A DNA stretch of 64,000 nt from Natrinema sp. SYSU A 869 (GTDB lineage Archaea; Halobacteriota; Halobacteria; Halobacteriales; Natrialbaceae): positions 124,001-188,000 of the forward strand of contig NZ_CP082247.1 of assembly GCF_019879105.1 (NCBI RefSeq), read 5' to 3'. Position 1 is the first letter of the stretch. Every line of letters starts with the position of its first letter. A program made the translations under genes and the position numbers. Positions 1 to 9,059 of this stretch are shown here, piece after piece. Under the pieces are notes generated by a model. The model was not told the origin of the DNA and searched no databases. It saw only the letters and a program-made list of their open reading frames with translations.

Positions 1-1741
1 ACATGGCAGAGGTCGAGTGGATTCGAGATTTCTGTGACTCTATTGAAGAGCGAACCTTCGATCAGTCGATCACCGCGTTCGAGCAGCGAACCGGGTGTTC
101 GATGGACGACTTCAGCGATGAGCTGGCCGCACTGTGTCTCAAGGACGAATTCGTCAGTGAGGTGGCTGTAGATCGACTCGAGTTCTATCTGCAGACCTAC
201 GAGGTGCCGATCAACCGGGAAAACGAGGGTGTTCTCCTGGCCGACGCGAAGTCGGCCGCCTACGTCGATCGCCCCGTCGTGTTCTTCCTCGGCCTCGACG
301 AGGGTTGGACGCACTCTGCACCGCGCCGTCCGTGGGTCGATCACGACCGCCAGTATACGAGAAACATCCAACAGTTCCAGCTCCTCCTCCAAAGTGGGGT
401 CGATCAATACTACCTCGTTCAGGACACGACTGGTGGGTCACCAGTCACGCCCTGTCTGTACTTCGAGGAACTGCTCGACGAAGAGTTCGAGCGCTTCAGC
501 GACCTTGAGTCGATAGCATACGCAAAAGCGCCCCGTGAACGAGGAGACGGGTTCGAGAAAGAGCCCGTCGACGCTACCACAACCGAGGTGGAAGCGGTTA
601 GCCAGTCCAGTCTCAGTACGTACGTTAACTGCCCCCGTGACTATTTCTTCAGTCGCCTCGTCGATACCCCCGACAAGGACTACTTCAAAGAAGGGAACCT
701 GTTCCACGATTTCGCCGAGTTCTACGTCGAACATCGAGACGTGGTCGACGAAACTGTGATCGAGGACGCCGTCGATGCGATGCTCAAGGAGACGCGGCCG
801 TTCGTCAAGCGCGTCGACCAGAAGACGCGACGAACGAAGTACCGTGCTGGCCTCGAGACGATCTGTGAATTCCTGGACGAGAACGCACCGACCGACGGAT
901 CGTTTCTCACAGCTGAGAGCGGGTGGGGGTCGAACTTCTTCGCTGAGCAGTATGATCGACCGGTCGAGACGCCGATCACCGAGCGATGGTTCGAGAACGA
1001 CGAACTCGGACTGAAAGGGAAGATCGACCTGATCCATGGTCCGACCCGCCTCGTCGATCACAAGAGCGGCAGCCGAAAGCGAGCCTCGCAGGTGGTGAAA
1101 AACTCGGCGCTTGATCCGCCGGGCGAGTCACCGAACTTTCAGGTGCTTCTGTACCTCACTCACTGGCGAACACAGCAGCCGGGGGACCGGTTGGAGTTCA
1201 CCTTTTCCATTTCCTCGAGATGCTCGACGATGTCGTCGCCGGTGATGCGGATCTCGAGGAGACGCTGACCACAGTCACATACTATCCGATGTCGTTCGAA
1301 GGACATGCTGAGTCGCGTGCAGTGTTCGAGTCTCTCCGAGACGACGGTGCTGGAAATTGTCGGAAGACGCTCGAGAAGGTCGAGTACGACGACTACAGAG
1401 CGATCTTCGAGGTGACACCGATGCCGGACACTCGAGACAGCGACGAACTCATCGAATCGGAGTTCGGTCAGGTGTTGACAGAGCGGATGAAAGACTGCGT
1501 CGGCGACTACAAGTACGTCTCAGCAGGGTGTAAACAGCTAATGCGTGAGCTGATGCGGATTCGGAGTCGCAACTACTTCCGAGAGGATATCGATGTATTC
1601 GAGGACTTCGTCGACGAGCGAATCGAGGAGTTGAATCGCCGGCGTCACGGTGAGGAACGATTCCCAGTCGAGGGACTCGCCGGCGAGCCGAACTACCGCT
1701 ACGTGGACAACCGTGATCTGATTTTGGAAACCGATGACTGA
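1..1741 (+). pseudogene. AddB-like PD-(D/E)XK nuclease, C-terminal part, frameshifted
   Basis: The reading frame enters from the left edge, so the N-terminal half lies outside the window. Residues from the ATG at 3 show an AddB/RecB-like C-terminal nuclease: a conserved NCPRDYFF segment around residue 211 and the metal-binding GKIDLI...LVDHKSG motif around residues 338-352. The frame stops at 1268, while the same protein continues in another frame (FHFLEMLDDV, 1205 onward) to the stop at 1739-1741. One T appears to be missing from the TTTT run at 1203-1206. The end overlaps the ATG of the following helicase gene (ATGACTGA), so the two form an operon. By family knowledge such pairs process DNA double-strand ends. 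The frameshift may be a real mutation or a sequence error. Confidence 0.75.
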
Positions 1742-4580
1742 ACCTAACACGCAACAGCGAGAACTCATCGAGAGCACTGAGGGCACCTATCTCGTCGACG
1801 CCGGCGCCGGAACCGGAAAGACGTTCGCAGTTACCCGACGCTATGCGAACATTGTCGAGCAGTCCGGCGTCGAACCGGACGACGTCCTCCTCGTTACCTT
1901 CACGAACAACGCCGCGACCGAGATGAAAGAGCGAATCGTCGGGCAGTGCCACTACGGAATGCGCGAGCTCGCCGACGCGCCGATCCAGACGTTCCATTCG
2001 CTGTGTCACGATCTCCTCCAGGAACACGGGCATACGGCCCCGGAATATCTCGATATCGACGACACGATTACTGGCTCGACCCGGATCGTCAGCGATGACG
2101 TCGTTGAGGATGGACTGTTTCAGGAGTTCATCAACAGCTTCAGCGACGATAATCCCGAGTATGACGATCGTTTTCGAGCGATTTCCGATCCGGTGGAACT
2201 GTTAGACCTTGTCGAGGAATTGGCTGCGAAGGGCGTCTTTCCGACTGCTGACGGGTGGTACCGCGATGGGGAGCGCTATCTCGACGGCGATTTCGACGCG
2301 TTCAAACGCCTGTTCGATGACCTCAATGAACCCCGGAACGGAGGGAGCAAACAGTCTCAGCTGCGTTCGAAGCTGTACCGCTACGGGAAGAACAAGTGCT
2401 ACCTTCCGGAAGCTCCCGACAAAGCCGAGATACGCGGTAGCGGGAAGCAGATCCCGGATGAGGTCGCCCGTGACGTGTTCGAGGAAGATCGAAGCGAGTT
2501 GAAGCAGTTCGTTCACGACGTTTACTACGAGTACATTCAGTTCGCGCTCCGCCGCAACTACCTGAACTTCGGATTCCTGCAGTTGTTCGCGTTCGTGCTG
2601 CTCTGTGAGAACCACGACCTGCGTGACAAGGTCGCTTTCGAGTACGTGATGGTCGACGAGTTTCAGGACTCGAGCGAGATCCAGTTCAAACTCGCGTTGC
2701 TTCTCTCCGGGACCGAAAACGTCTGCGTCGTCGGGGACTGGAAGCAGAGTATCTATGGCTTCCAGTATGCCGACGTGGACAATATCGTCGAGTTCGAAAC
2801 ACGGTTGAACGGGTTCGCCGAGGAGTTGAATCAGGATGCTAATCGCGTTCGCTTCGATACAAACGACGTGACTACGATCGAGTTCGTCGAGAACTACCGA
2901 TCGACGCAGTCGATCCTGGATTTCTCGGAACACGGGCTTCTCGTTCCAGCGACCGGCAGCGACGAGGTCGATGTCGAGGAAACGCGAAACCGGATCATCT
3001 CTCTCGAGTCCAATAGTGATCACGAGAACACGACGATCGAAGCACTACAGAGTGAGGCGGAACACGAGTCGATACTGGCCAAAATACAGGAGATCGTCGG
3101 CAACAGTGAGTATCGAGTGGAAGACGACAATGGGGACCTCCGAGTACCGGAGTATCGCGATATTGCAGTACTGACCCGAACGCGATATTTCGGTCGTGAA
3201 CTCTTACAGGCGGCCGACAAGTATGCGGTGCCAACGGCCTATGAGGGCGGGATCGAACTGTTCCGGACTGATCAGGCCAAACTCCTGCTGGCGTGGCTCA
3301 GGATCCTCGAGGACGATCTCGATCGCGGGTGGGCCGTCGTCCTCGAGGAAGCTGGCTACATGCTCGACGAGATCGATCGGATTCTCGATCGAGGTGGCTA
3401 TCCCGAGGCCATGATTGACTTCTGCGATGAGTTGGCTGGGATGGAGACGCTCGGTGGCGTCGCACGGCGCGTGTTCTCCCGGTATGGGTACGATGGGGCG
3501 ACTGCCGACGTCATCCTTCACACGATCCAGTCGATTCATAGCACGACAACGATGACGCGGGGCGATCTCATCCGCTTTATCGAGCGGAGTATCGACGTAG
3601 GTAGCACCCATGAGGTCAGCGCGAGTGCGGGTGCGAATTCGGTGACGGTCCAGACGATTCACTCTGCGAAGGGACTCGAGTATCCGATCGTCATTCTCGC
3701 GAATATGAACAGCGGTCGCTTCCCGCCATCCGGTGGTGGCAGTAGTACAATCTCCTACAAGGATCCAGTTGGGCTCCGGCAGCGGACGGTATACTCGGAA
3801 GCGGCGCATGAGAAACCGCATGTCTATGACAATTGGCGTCCAGACGTCCTTCAGCGATGCCTTCCTCGTGATTACGATGAGGAGCGCCGATTGCTGTACG
3901 TCGCTATCACGCGAGCCGAAAGTCACGTCGTCTTCACTGCGGGGGCTGACCCTAATACATTCCTCGAGGAGCTTCCCGTCGATATAGAGCCGGTTGTGCC
4001 AGATCCCGAGGTGGTGGCGGTCGAAGAGGGTGAGCAAGCACAACTCGAGATCGAGATCCCGGGAACAGAGGGGCCAGTTCGGTATTCGCCCCACTCGCTG
4101 ATGGACGGCGATGTTTTCGAAGAGGGAGATGAGGGACGTGGTCTCGAGTTTGGCTCTCGCGTTCACGAGTTCGCCGAACGGTACGCACTGTGTGAGGCTG
4201 TCGAACCAGAGAGCAAGGATGAAGAGCGTATCCAGACGCTGCTCGATTCAATGGGCGGTGAAATCAGGGTCGAAGAGAGCGCGTTCCTACCGCTCGAGAT
4301 AGATGGGGAACGAGTGTCCATCCATGGGATCGTCGATCTGGTTCACGTGACAGAGGACACCATCGAGATCATCGATTACAAGACGGATCTGGAGCGGCAT
4401 GCAACAGCGGAGTATCAAACCCAGTTGAGCGTCTACTGGCACGTGTTATCGGAGGCGTATCCGGATCGGAAGATCACCGCGAGTATCTTCTACACCGGTG
4501 ATGATGAATTGGTGACGGTTGCACCGCTCTCGAGGGGTGAGCTTGGCGCACTTATACGCGATCAGGCCGAGCAGACGTGA
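1734..4580 (+). CDS. AddA/UvrD-like helicase with C-terminal RecB-type nuclease
   Basis: This 948-residue protein has the superfamily 1A helicase motifs in order: Walker A GAGTGKT (24-30), motif II VDEFQD (about 305-310), motif III GDWKQSIYGFQ, motif IV ENYRST, motif V TIHSAKGLEYP and motif VI LLYVAITRAE. The C-terminal 150 residues add a PD-(D/E)XK nuclease: GSRVHEFAE, then GIVDLVH and IIDYKTD followed by YQTQLSVY. This is the AddA layout (helicase plus nuclease). Its ATG overlaps the stop of the AddB-like gene, so translation is probably coupled. The expected role is ATP-driven resection of double-strand DNA ends for recombination. Unlike its frameshifted partner, the gene is intact. Confidence 0.88.
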   Translation: MTEPNTQQRELIESTEGTYLVDAGAGTGKTFAVTRRYANIVEQSGVEPDDVLLVTFTNNAATEMKERIVGQCHYGMRELADAPIQTFHSLCHDLLQEHGHTAPEYLDIDDTITGSTRIVSDDVVEDGLFQEFINSFSDDNPEYDDRFRAISDPVELLDLVEELAAKGVFPTADGWYRDGERYLDGDFDAFKRLFDDLNEPRNGGSKQSQLRSKLYRYGKNKCYLPEAPDKAEIRGSGKQIPDEVARDVFEEDRSELKQFVHDVYYEYIQFALRRNYLNFGFLQLFAFVLLCENHDLRDKVAFEYVMVDEFQDSSEIQFKLALLLSGTENVCVVGDWKQSIYGFQYADVDNIVEFETRLNGFAEELNQDANRVRFDTNDVTTIEFVENYRSTQSILDFSEHGLLVPATGSDEVDVEETRNRIISLESNSDHENTTIEALQSEAEHESILAKIQEIVGNSEYRVEDDNGDLRVPEYRDIAVLTRTRYFGRELLQAADKYAVPTAYEGGIELFRTDQAKLLLAWLRILEDDLDRGWAVVLEEAGYMLDEIDRILDRGGYPEAMIDFCDELAGMETLGGVARRVFSRYGYDGATADVILHTIQSIHSTTTMTRGDLIRFIERSIDVGSTHEVSASAGANSVTVQTIHSAKGLEYPIVILANMNSGRFPPSGGGSSTISYKDPVGLRQRTVYSEAAHEKPHVYDNWRPDVLQRCLPRDYDEERRLLYVAITRAESHVVFTAGADPNTFLEELPVDIEPVVPDPEVVAVEEGEQAQLEIEIPGTEGPVRYSPHSLMDGDVFEEGDEGRGLEFGSRVHEFAERYALCEAVEPESKDEERIQTLLDSMGGEIRVEESAFLPLEIDGERVSIHGIVDLVHVTEDTIEIIDYKTDLERHATAEYQTQLSVYWHVLSEAYPDRKITASIFYTGDDELVTVAPLSRGELGALIRDQAEQT

Positions 4581-4716
4581 GTCTGATGAGGAGAATCTCA
4601 TGCATACTCTCGCCAGCGTCGCGTCGATGAATTTCTAGAAGCAAGTAGCTGACAACGAAGTGTCACGAACTGAATGAAACTAACGCACGACTGCGTAATT
4701 ATGGCCCTCTATGACG

Positions 4717-5151
4717 TCAGCTCGGATCGGACGGGTCCGTCGCTGTGTCGAGTTGGTAGACGTCGTCGACAGCATCGAAGTCGTCATCGAATGCATACAG
4801 ATAGCCTAGTCCTTCAGTTTGCATATACGCGATAATGCACGCATCGACAAAGGATAGTGGCTCGTGCTGTCTGAACAGTGCTTTCCCCGTCGCGAGGGCG
4901 TCCGTGTTGAGCGAGTCGATGTGGAACCGAGCGTTTTCCTCGATCCGATCGAGGAGGTCGACAGCTGCATCGTGACCGGCGTGGGTCGTGAGGCCGTTGA
5001 GGGTTTCTGCGAGCACGTAGTCAAGGACGACCGTTTCCGGAAGCGACCCATCGTCGATTCCCTGCAGGATTAGGAGCGCATCGTCGTGGGCGCTATCTCG
5101 TCGATAGGCCGCAGCAAACAGAACCGTCGTATCGAGGAGTGCGCGTGGCAT
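4717..5151 (-). CDS. PIN-domain ribonuclease toxin (VapC-like)
   Basis: The 144-residue protein is a complete PIN domain with the expected acidic residues: D7 in LLDTT, E49 in LAET, D103 in FVDAC and aspartates in FDDDFD (122-126). PIN toxins are Mg-dependent RNases that cleave RNA to stop growth. The start ATG overlaps by one base (TAATG) the stop codon that the upstream antitoxin gene would use if its frame were intact, which is the usual toxin-antitoxin layout. No RNA target can be deduced. Confidence 0.85.
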   Translation of the reverse strand: MPRALLDTTVLFAAAYRRDSAHDDALLILQGIDDGSLPETVVLDYVLAETLNGLTTHAGHDAAVDLLDRIEENARFHIDSLNTDALATGKALFRQHEPLSFVDACIIAYMQTEGLGYLYAFDDDFDAVDDVYQLDTATDPSDPS

Positions 5152-5188
5152 TACTCGATGTCGATTCCCCAGGCATCATGTTCGGTAG

Positions 5189-5401
5189 TTACGTCAGTTG
5201 TCTCCTCGCCCTCATACCCTCGAACTCAGCGAATGTTCCTGTTTGCTGTTGGATGACCTGAACGCGCACACTACCGTCATCTTCGACCTGCCACCGAAGC
5301 TGATCGCCGTCGCCAATCCCGAGTTCACGCCGAATTCGAGCGGGGATGTTCGCTTGATTTCCCGACACTTTACTTTCGGCATCGATCCGATCGCTACTCA
5401 T
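5189..5401 (-). CDS. AbrB/MazE-type antitoxin with frameshifted C-terminus
   Basis: The protein has a SpoVT/AbrB-type DNA-binding core (KVSGNQANIPARIRRELGI, then DQLRWQVEDDGSVRV), as in haloarchaeal antitoxins paired with PIN toxins. The ATG at 5401 is preferred; a TTG at 5410 is in frame. The frame read here ends FEGMRARRQLT. After inserting one base near 5215, the DNA reads EGYEGEETTDVTTEHDAWGIDIE and stops at 5151-5153, overlapping the toxin start. The natural toxin-binding tail therefore appears lost by a 1-nt deletion, or the sequence has an error. The palindrome at 5433-5452 is the probable autoregulatory operator. Confidence 0.78.
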   Translation of the reverse strand: MSSDRIDAESKVSGNQANIPARIRRELGIGDGDQLRWQVEDDGSVRVQVIQQQTGTFAEFEGMRARRQLT

Positions 5402-5432
5402 AGCTACCAATACGGGCCTCGTCTTGAAAATG

Positions 5433-5452
5433 GTAGTGTGCCGTCACACTAC
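5433..5452. promoter_or_regulatory. Palindromic operator candidate of the AbrB/PIN module
   Basis: GTAGTGTG and CACACTAC form a perfect 8-bp inverted repeat around CCGT, 32 bp upstream of the antitoxin ATG. AbrB-fold antitoxins bind such palindromes as dimers to repress their own operon. Binding is inferred from position. Confidence 0.5.
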
Positions 5453-5519
5453 TTTGATTCAATCTAAGTACAAATCCGCAATATAGGCACTATCTAGTTG
5501 AGACAGTTTGAGAAGATGA

Positions 5520-6240
5520 GGTGTTCTTGTCGCAAGTGTCCATGTCGCTCGAAGAACTCCTCAGCGGAAGCTTAGACACGAATTTAGAATAATCATGGGA
5601 GAACGAGCGGACGGCAACGCCCGTCAGAGCGTTCGCCGTCCGCCTCCACGAAACCGGTTGTTCGCTTCGAGAGACAACAACGATTCTCGCGGAATTAGTC
5701 GTTGAACGCTTGCATGGAGAAGTCTGAACTTGGGTACATCGGCTGGCTGATAGCGGATGCGACCCGCCGACGTTCACGAGAGCGCTGCTCTCGTGCAGCC
5801 CAGCAGAAATCGTTTATTTCTGAGAACGGCGTCGCCGTCGCGAGTCGCTGTCGATGAGACTGCTGTCACGAGTAACGGCGAGTGATCTTGGGTGTCTGCT
5901 GCAATAGACACCGAGACAACATTTATTCTCGATGTCACAACGTTTGGTCATCATGGCACTGATCCGGCGGCTGTGTTTCTCCATTGTCTCACAGAGAAAC
6001 ACGATCTCTTGGATGCTGAGCTTCTTGTTGATCAGTTCGGCTATCGGACTGCCCTCGCTCGAGTAGGAGTAAGCGGTCGGATCAACTATACTGAGAGAAC
6101 CCTCACGGAAACGTGGTTTCACACACTCAAAATGCGCGTTGACCGCTTCCATAACTCATGGGTGGGAAGTCGGTCGAGCGTCCGCGAGTGGTTTGAACAG
6201 TTTCTGCACTACATAATTCAGCCGTGCTTGCGCAACAGTG
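5520..6240 (+). pseudogene. IS6-family transposase, degenerate
   Basis: Joining frames gives a recognisable haloarchaeal IS6-type DDE transposase: RTATPVRAFAVRLHETGCSL, then WVHRLADS, VDETAVTSNGE, VSAAIDTETTFILDV, LVDQFGYRTAL and ETWFHTLKMRVDRFHNSW. All three DDE regions can be seen, but several stops and frameshifts break the gene. Between the DPPT and RVAVDE segments about 60 bp has been inserted, containing two perfect hairpins (5775-5795 and 5804-5822; see findings). No clear terminal inverted repeats were found. A more decayed relative lies at 10740-11130. Confidence 0.82.
5771..5828. repeat. Paired-hairpin insertion in IS6 remnant
   Basis: Hairpin 1 has a 9-bp stem CACGAGAGC/GCTCTCGTG with loop GCT (5775-5795). 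Hairpin 2 has a 7-bp stem CAGAAAT/ATTTCTG with a 5-nt loop (5804-5822). A 4-bp outer pairing CGTT/AACG (5771-5774 with 5825-5828) encloses both. The block interrupts transposase homology. Confidence 0.65.
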
Positions 6241-6264
6241 TACCGTTCGGAGGAGAGATGCAAA

Positions 6265-6777
6265 TCAGGCTTTATCAAGCAGCGAGTGTGCTCGCTGGAC
6301 GTAGCTGTTCGCATCCCAGCTTCGAGCGGTGTTGATGTCACTGAGGAGTGTCAGTGCTTCATCGGACGTCAATTGATCATTTCGAACGAACACCGAGAGC
6401 AGCGTTGGCGTCGTCACGAGTCGTGTATCGGCCAGTGAGGCATGAATGAGCCCAAGGCGATTGAATTCGTCACAGAGGAAGAGTGCGGCGTCGATCTCGT
6501 TCGCGAGCGTGACGGCAGCGCTTTCACCATCATCGAGTGGGAACTCGGCGTCGAGATCAACTGACTGCACCGCCAGCTCGTTAGTTCGATCAAGGAATGC
6601 AGTTGCAGCCCGACCATGGTTGTCATCGTACGAGGCGATCTCTTGGAGTTCCTCGACAACCTCATCCGGTACTAACACATCGTAGACGTCCAGACAGAGT
6701 GAAAGTGGATTCGGATTAGAGCCCATAACGATACCAATACTCACCAGTGCGGAGGTGTCTGCAACTAATTCTGCCAT
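6265..6777 (-). CDS. PIN-like toxin of the second toxin-antitoxin module
   Basis: The 170-residue protein starts AELVADTSALVSIG and has PIN-type acidic residues at D7, E42/E43, E85 (DDGESAAV) and D103 (FLCDEF). The GES...C-D pattern resembles the DUF3368/PIN-like nucleic-acid-binding group more than classic VapC. Its ATG directly follows the TAG stop of the upstream antitoxin gene, so both are co-transcribed. The predicted role is an RNase toxin; substrate unknown. Its 3' end lies next to the IS6 remnant. Confidence 0.75.
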   Translation of the reverse strand: MAELVADTSALVSIGIVMGSNPNPLSLCLDVYDVLVPDEVVEELQEIASYDDNHGRAATAFLDRTNELAVQSVDLDAEFPLDDGESAAVTLANEIDAALFLCDEFNRLGLIHASLADTRLVTTPTLLSVFVRNDQLTSDEALTLLSDINTARSWDANSYVQRAHSLLDKA

Positions 6778-7080
6778 CTATAGCCCGGCGATCTCGTCGA
6801 CGAAGCCGTCGTCCAACTGCTGCTTCATCACACGGAGGTTGGCAGCTTCTTCTGCCCCAACGAGCGCTTTGAGCTGCTCATAGGAGATCTCACCGTCATA
6901 ATAGGCGGCGGCGATTTCTTGGGTCAGTGCGTCGTCGTGAGCGGCATCTTGGAGATACTCACGGAGCGCGGTCACGAGGATGTCTGTCCGGTCTTCTCCC
7001 AAGACTTCGGCAAGCGCGTCAGTCCGGTCGATGAGCCGATTCGGAGCCCGGAACTGGACCCGTTTCTTATCGGTACTCAT
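6778..7080 (-). CDS. RHH-type antitoxin of the second module
   Basis: The 100-residue protein begins STDKKRVQFRAPNRLIDRTD and continues with ALAEVLGEDRTDILVTALREYL, the strand-helix-helix pattern of ribbon-helix-helix repressors. A helical tail (EISYEQLKALVGAEEAANLR) suits toxin binding. The ATG at 7080 is chosen over an in-frame TTG at 7101 because the upstream codons lie inside a repeated operator-like motif. The stop abuts the toxin start. It probably represses its own operon through the two repeats at 7083-7135. Confidence 0.75.
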   Translation of the reverse strand: MSTDKKRVQFRAPNRLIDRTDALAEVLGEDRTDILVTALREYLQDAAHDDALTQEIAAAYYDGEISYEQLKALVGAEEAANLRVMKQQLDDGFVDEIAGL

Positions 7081-7082
7081 TA

Positions 7083-7135
7083 TGTGTACAATGTGAGCCA
7101 ACGCACTAGCCGTTTTCGTGTGTACAATGTGAGCC
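7083..7135. promoter_or_regulatory. Two 17-bp direct repeats upstream of RHH antitoxin
   Basis: TGTGTACAATGTGAGCC occurs identically at 7083-7099 and 7119-7135, with starts 36 bp apart, just upstream of the antitoxin ATG. Exact tandem sites on DNA faces about 3.5 helical turns apart suit cooperative binding of RHH dimers. TGTACA inside each copy is itself palindromic. Confidence 0.6.
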
Positions 7136-7324
7136 TCTATCGGCTCGCGTAGGTTTGCGCTTGACTGTGATGTCGATCGGCAATAAGGTGCTCGTCAAGA
7201 TTGCACGTCCAGTATGTAGCGGATAACCGATACTCGATGAGAGATGTCTCGGTAGTGACCCTATTCTCAAGCTGAGAGTCGAACAGCAAGTACATCTATG
7301 GAACTCTATCCTGTTAGTAGTCCC

Positions 7325-8761
7325 ATGACGTGGAGACATCTTTTCAGTATCCTTGCTGTGGTCACCCTCGTCACCCTTGCAGGGTGTGGCGGTGCTATCA
7401 CTGATGAGGCCACCACGCCGAATGGAACGACTGAACCGACATCAGAGTCCCCGGGTGAAACACAGAACACACTAACAGCGAACTCGAGTGGAACGCTGTC
7501 GGTCAATTTCATCAATGTGGGCCAAGGCTCGAGTACGTTGATTGTCGGGCCGACGAACGAGACGATGCTGATCGATTCGGGAGACTGGTCTGACGACGGT
7601 GAAGACGTACTGGCTTATCTCGAGAAGCACGACATCGACCGAATTGACTACCTCGTGACGACACACGCCGATGCGGATCACATTGGCGGCCACGAGGCCA
7701 TCATCGACTACTTCGAGACGGAAGGGGAAGGAGTGGGTGCAGTGTATGACCCTGGGATCACGTCGACGTCCCAGACCTATCAGAGATATCTGGATGCAGT
7801 TGAGGAACATGACGTGACGTTGTACGAGACGCGAGCAGGTGACCAGATTCCGTTCGAGGGAGTTGAAACTCAGGTACTTGCGCCACCTGAGGGATATCTT
7901 GCGGCCGGTGATCGAAACGAGAACAGTATCGTCGTTCGCCTCGGCTTCGGTCAATCGAGTTTCTTGCTTCCCGGAGATGGAGAGACAGCTAGCGAACAGT
8001 TTCTCGTCGACGAATACGGGGCAGTCCTCAATGCGACTGTCTTGAGTGCTAGCCATCACGGCAGTCAATCCAGTTCAGGAAACGAGTTCCTTGACGTCAC
8101 CGACCCGCGCGTCGCTGTTCTCTCGAGTGCATATGACTCCCAGTACGGCCACCCACACGACGAGGTTCTCCAGCGGTTTTCCCAGCAATCCATTCAGACC
8201 TACTGGACGGCAACGCATGGGAACATACAGGTGACGAGCAACGGATCTGCGATCACGGTTGCAACCCAGCATGACGCCCCAACTGCGCCGCTCGAACTTC
8301 GAGATGGGGACCCCATTGAACCTGGGATAGATGCTGATCTGCAGCAACGGACCGTCATCCCGGTACATGGGTCGACTGCCATGACTGATGGAGGAACGAC
8401 GGACGAATCAGCAGAGCCGACAGATCAGGTGGGCACACTGTCTATCGCCACGATCCACGAGGACGCTTCGGCGGACGAGAACGACAATCTGAACGACGAG
8501 TACATTGTCTTCGAAAATACGGGCGACCAACCTCTCGAGCTCGGTGGTTGGTCAGTCGCTGATGCGGCAGATCACACGTACACGTTCCCGAGTGGATTTA
8601 CGCTTGACCCCGGCGCACAGGTCGCCCTTCACACTGGCAGCGGATCGGATTCAGCAACTGATCTCTATTGGGGCTCTGGCCGTGCGATCTGGAACAACAG
8701 TGGTGATACCGTTATCGTCCGAGACGACAGCGGAACGATCGTACTTCAGGAGGAATACTAA
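7325..8761 (+). CDS. Exported MBL-fold hydrolase with lamin-tail domain (lipoprotein)
   Basis: The ATG at 7325 gives a short signal peptide ending in the lipobox TLAGC, so the protein is probably lipid-anchored outside the cell. A Thr/Ser/Glu-rich linker follows. The catalytic domain is ComEC/Rec2-like metallo-beta-lactamase: NVGQGSSTLI, LIDSGD, the metal motif THADADHIGG, and SASHHGSQSS. A C-terminal lamin-tail (LTD) domain (about residues 380-478) contains DEYIVFENTGDQPLELGGWSV and IWNNSGDTVIVRDDSG. MBL-LTD proteins are thought to act on extracellular nucleic acids, but the substrate is not known. The stop overlaps the next start (TAATG). An upstream in-frame ATG at 7298 is less likely. Confidence 0.85.
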   Translation: MTWRHLFSILAVVTLVTLAGCGGAITDEATTPNGTTEPTSESPGETQNTLTANSSGTLSVNFINVGQGSSTLIVGPTNETMLIDSGDWSDDGEDVLAYLEKHDIDRIDYLVTTHADADHIGGHEAIIDYFETEGEGVGAVYDPGITSTSQTYQRYLDAVEEHDVTLYETRAGDQIPFEGVETQVLAPPEGYLAAGDRNENSIVVRLGFGQSSFLLPGDGETASEQFLVDEYGAVLNATVLSASHHGSQSSSGNEFLDVTDPRVAVLSSAYDSQYGHPHDEVLQRFSQQSIQTYWTATHGNIQVTSNGSAITVATQHDAPTAPLELRDGDPIEPGIDADLQQRTVIPVHGSTAMTDGGTTDESAEPTDQVGTLSIATIHEDASADENDNLNDEYIVFENTGDQPLELGGWSVADAADHTYTFPSGFTLDPGAQVALHTGSGSDSATDLYWGSGRAIWNNSGDTVIVRDDSGTIVLQEEY

Positions 8762-9057
8762 TGCCAACTGATGGAACATACACGGCAGTCGTAGACCGGT
8801 TTGAGGACAGTCTCGCAGTGATATTGCTCGAGGACGATGGCGAAACGGTTGGCGAAGTAGTCGTCGATCGCGAGAGACTCCCCGAAGACGGACGTCACGT
8901 CAATGCAGTATTGATCGTCGAACTTGAGGATGAGGAAGTAATCGATGTGACATACAAGGAACAGGAGACGGTGGATCGATCGGAGCGGGCCCAACGCCGA
9001 TTTGACGACCTGTCTCAGCGGCCACCATCAACAGAGGACGAGTCAAACACGTCTTGA
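8761..9057 (+). CDS. DUF3006 small acidic protein
   Basis: The 98-residue protein matches the DUF3006 pattern: an N-terminal beta-rich core (YTAVVDRFEDSLAVILLEDDGE, VVVDRERLPEDGRHVNAVL) and a charged, disordered tail. It has no signal peptide. Its ATG overlaps the stop of the MBL-lipoprotein gene (TAATG). DUF3006 genes are often next to ComEC-like MBL proteins, which suggests a linked but unknown role. The TnpB-type remnant begins immediately downstream. Confidence 0.75.
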   Translation: MPTDGTYTAVVDRFEDSLAVILLEDDGETVGEVVVDRERLPEDGRHVNAVLIVELEDEEVIDVTYKEQETVDRSERAQRRFDDLSQRPPSTEDESNTS

Positions 9058-9059
9058 TC

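Noticed and set aside
1200-1210. Programmed frameshift in the AddB-like gene
   Set aside because: CCTTTTCC is not a known slippery heptamer and similar 1-nt losses occur in three unrelated genes, so error or mutation is more likely.
7083-7135. Possible CRISPR repeats
   Set aside because: Only two copies, next to an antitoxin start; no array was found anywhere in the window.
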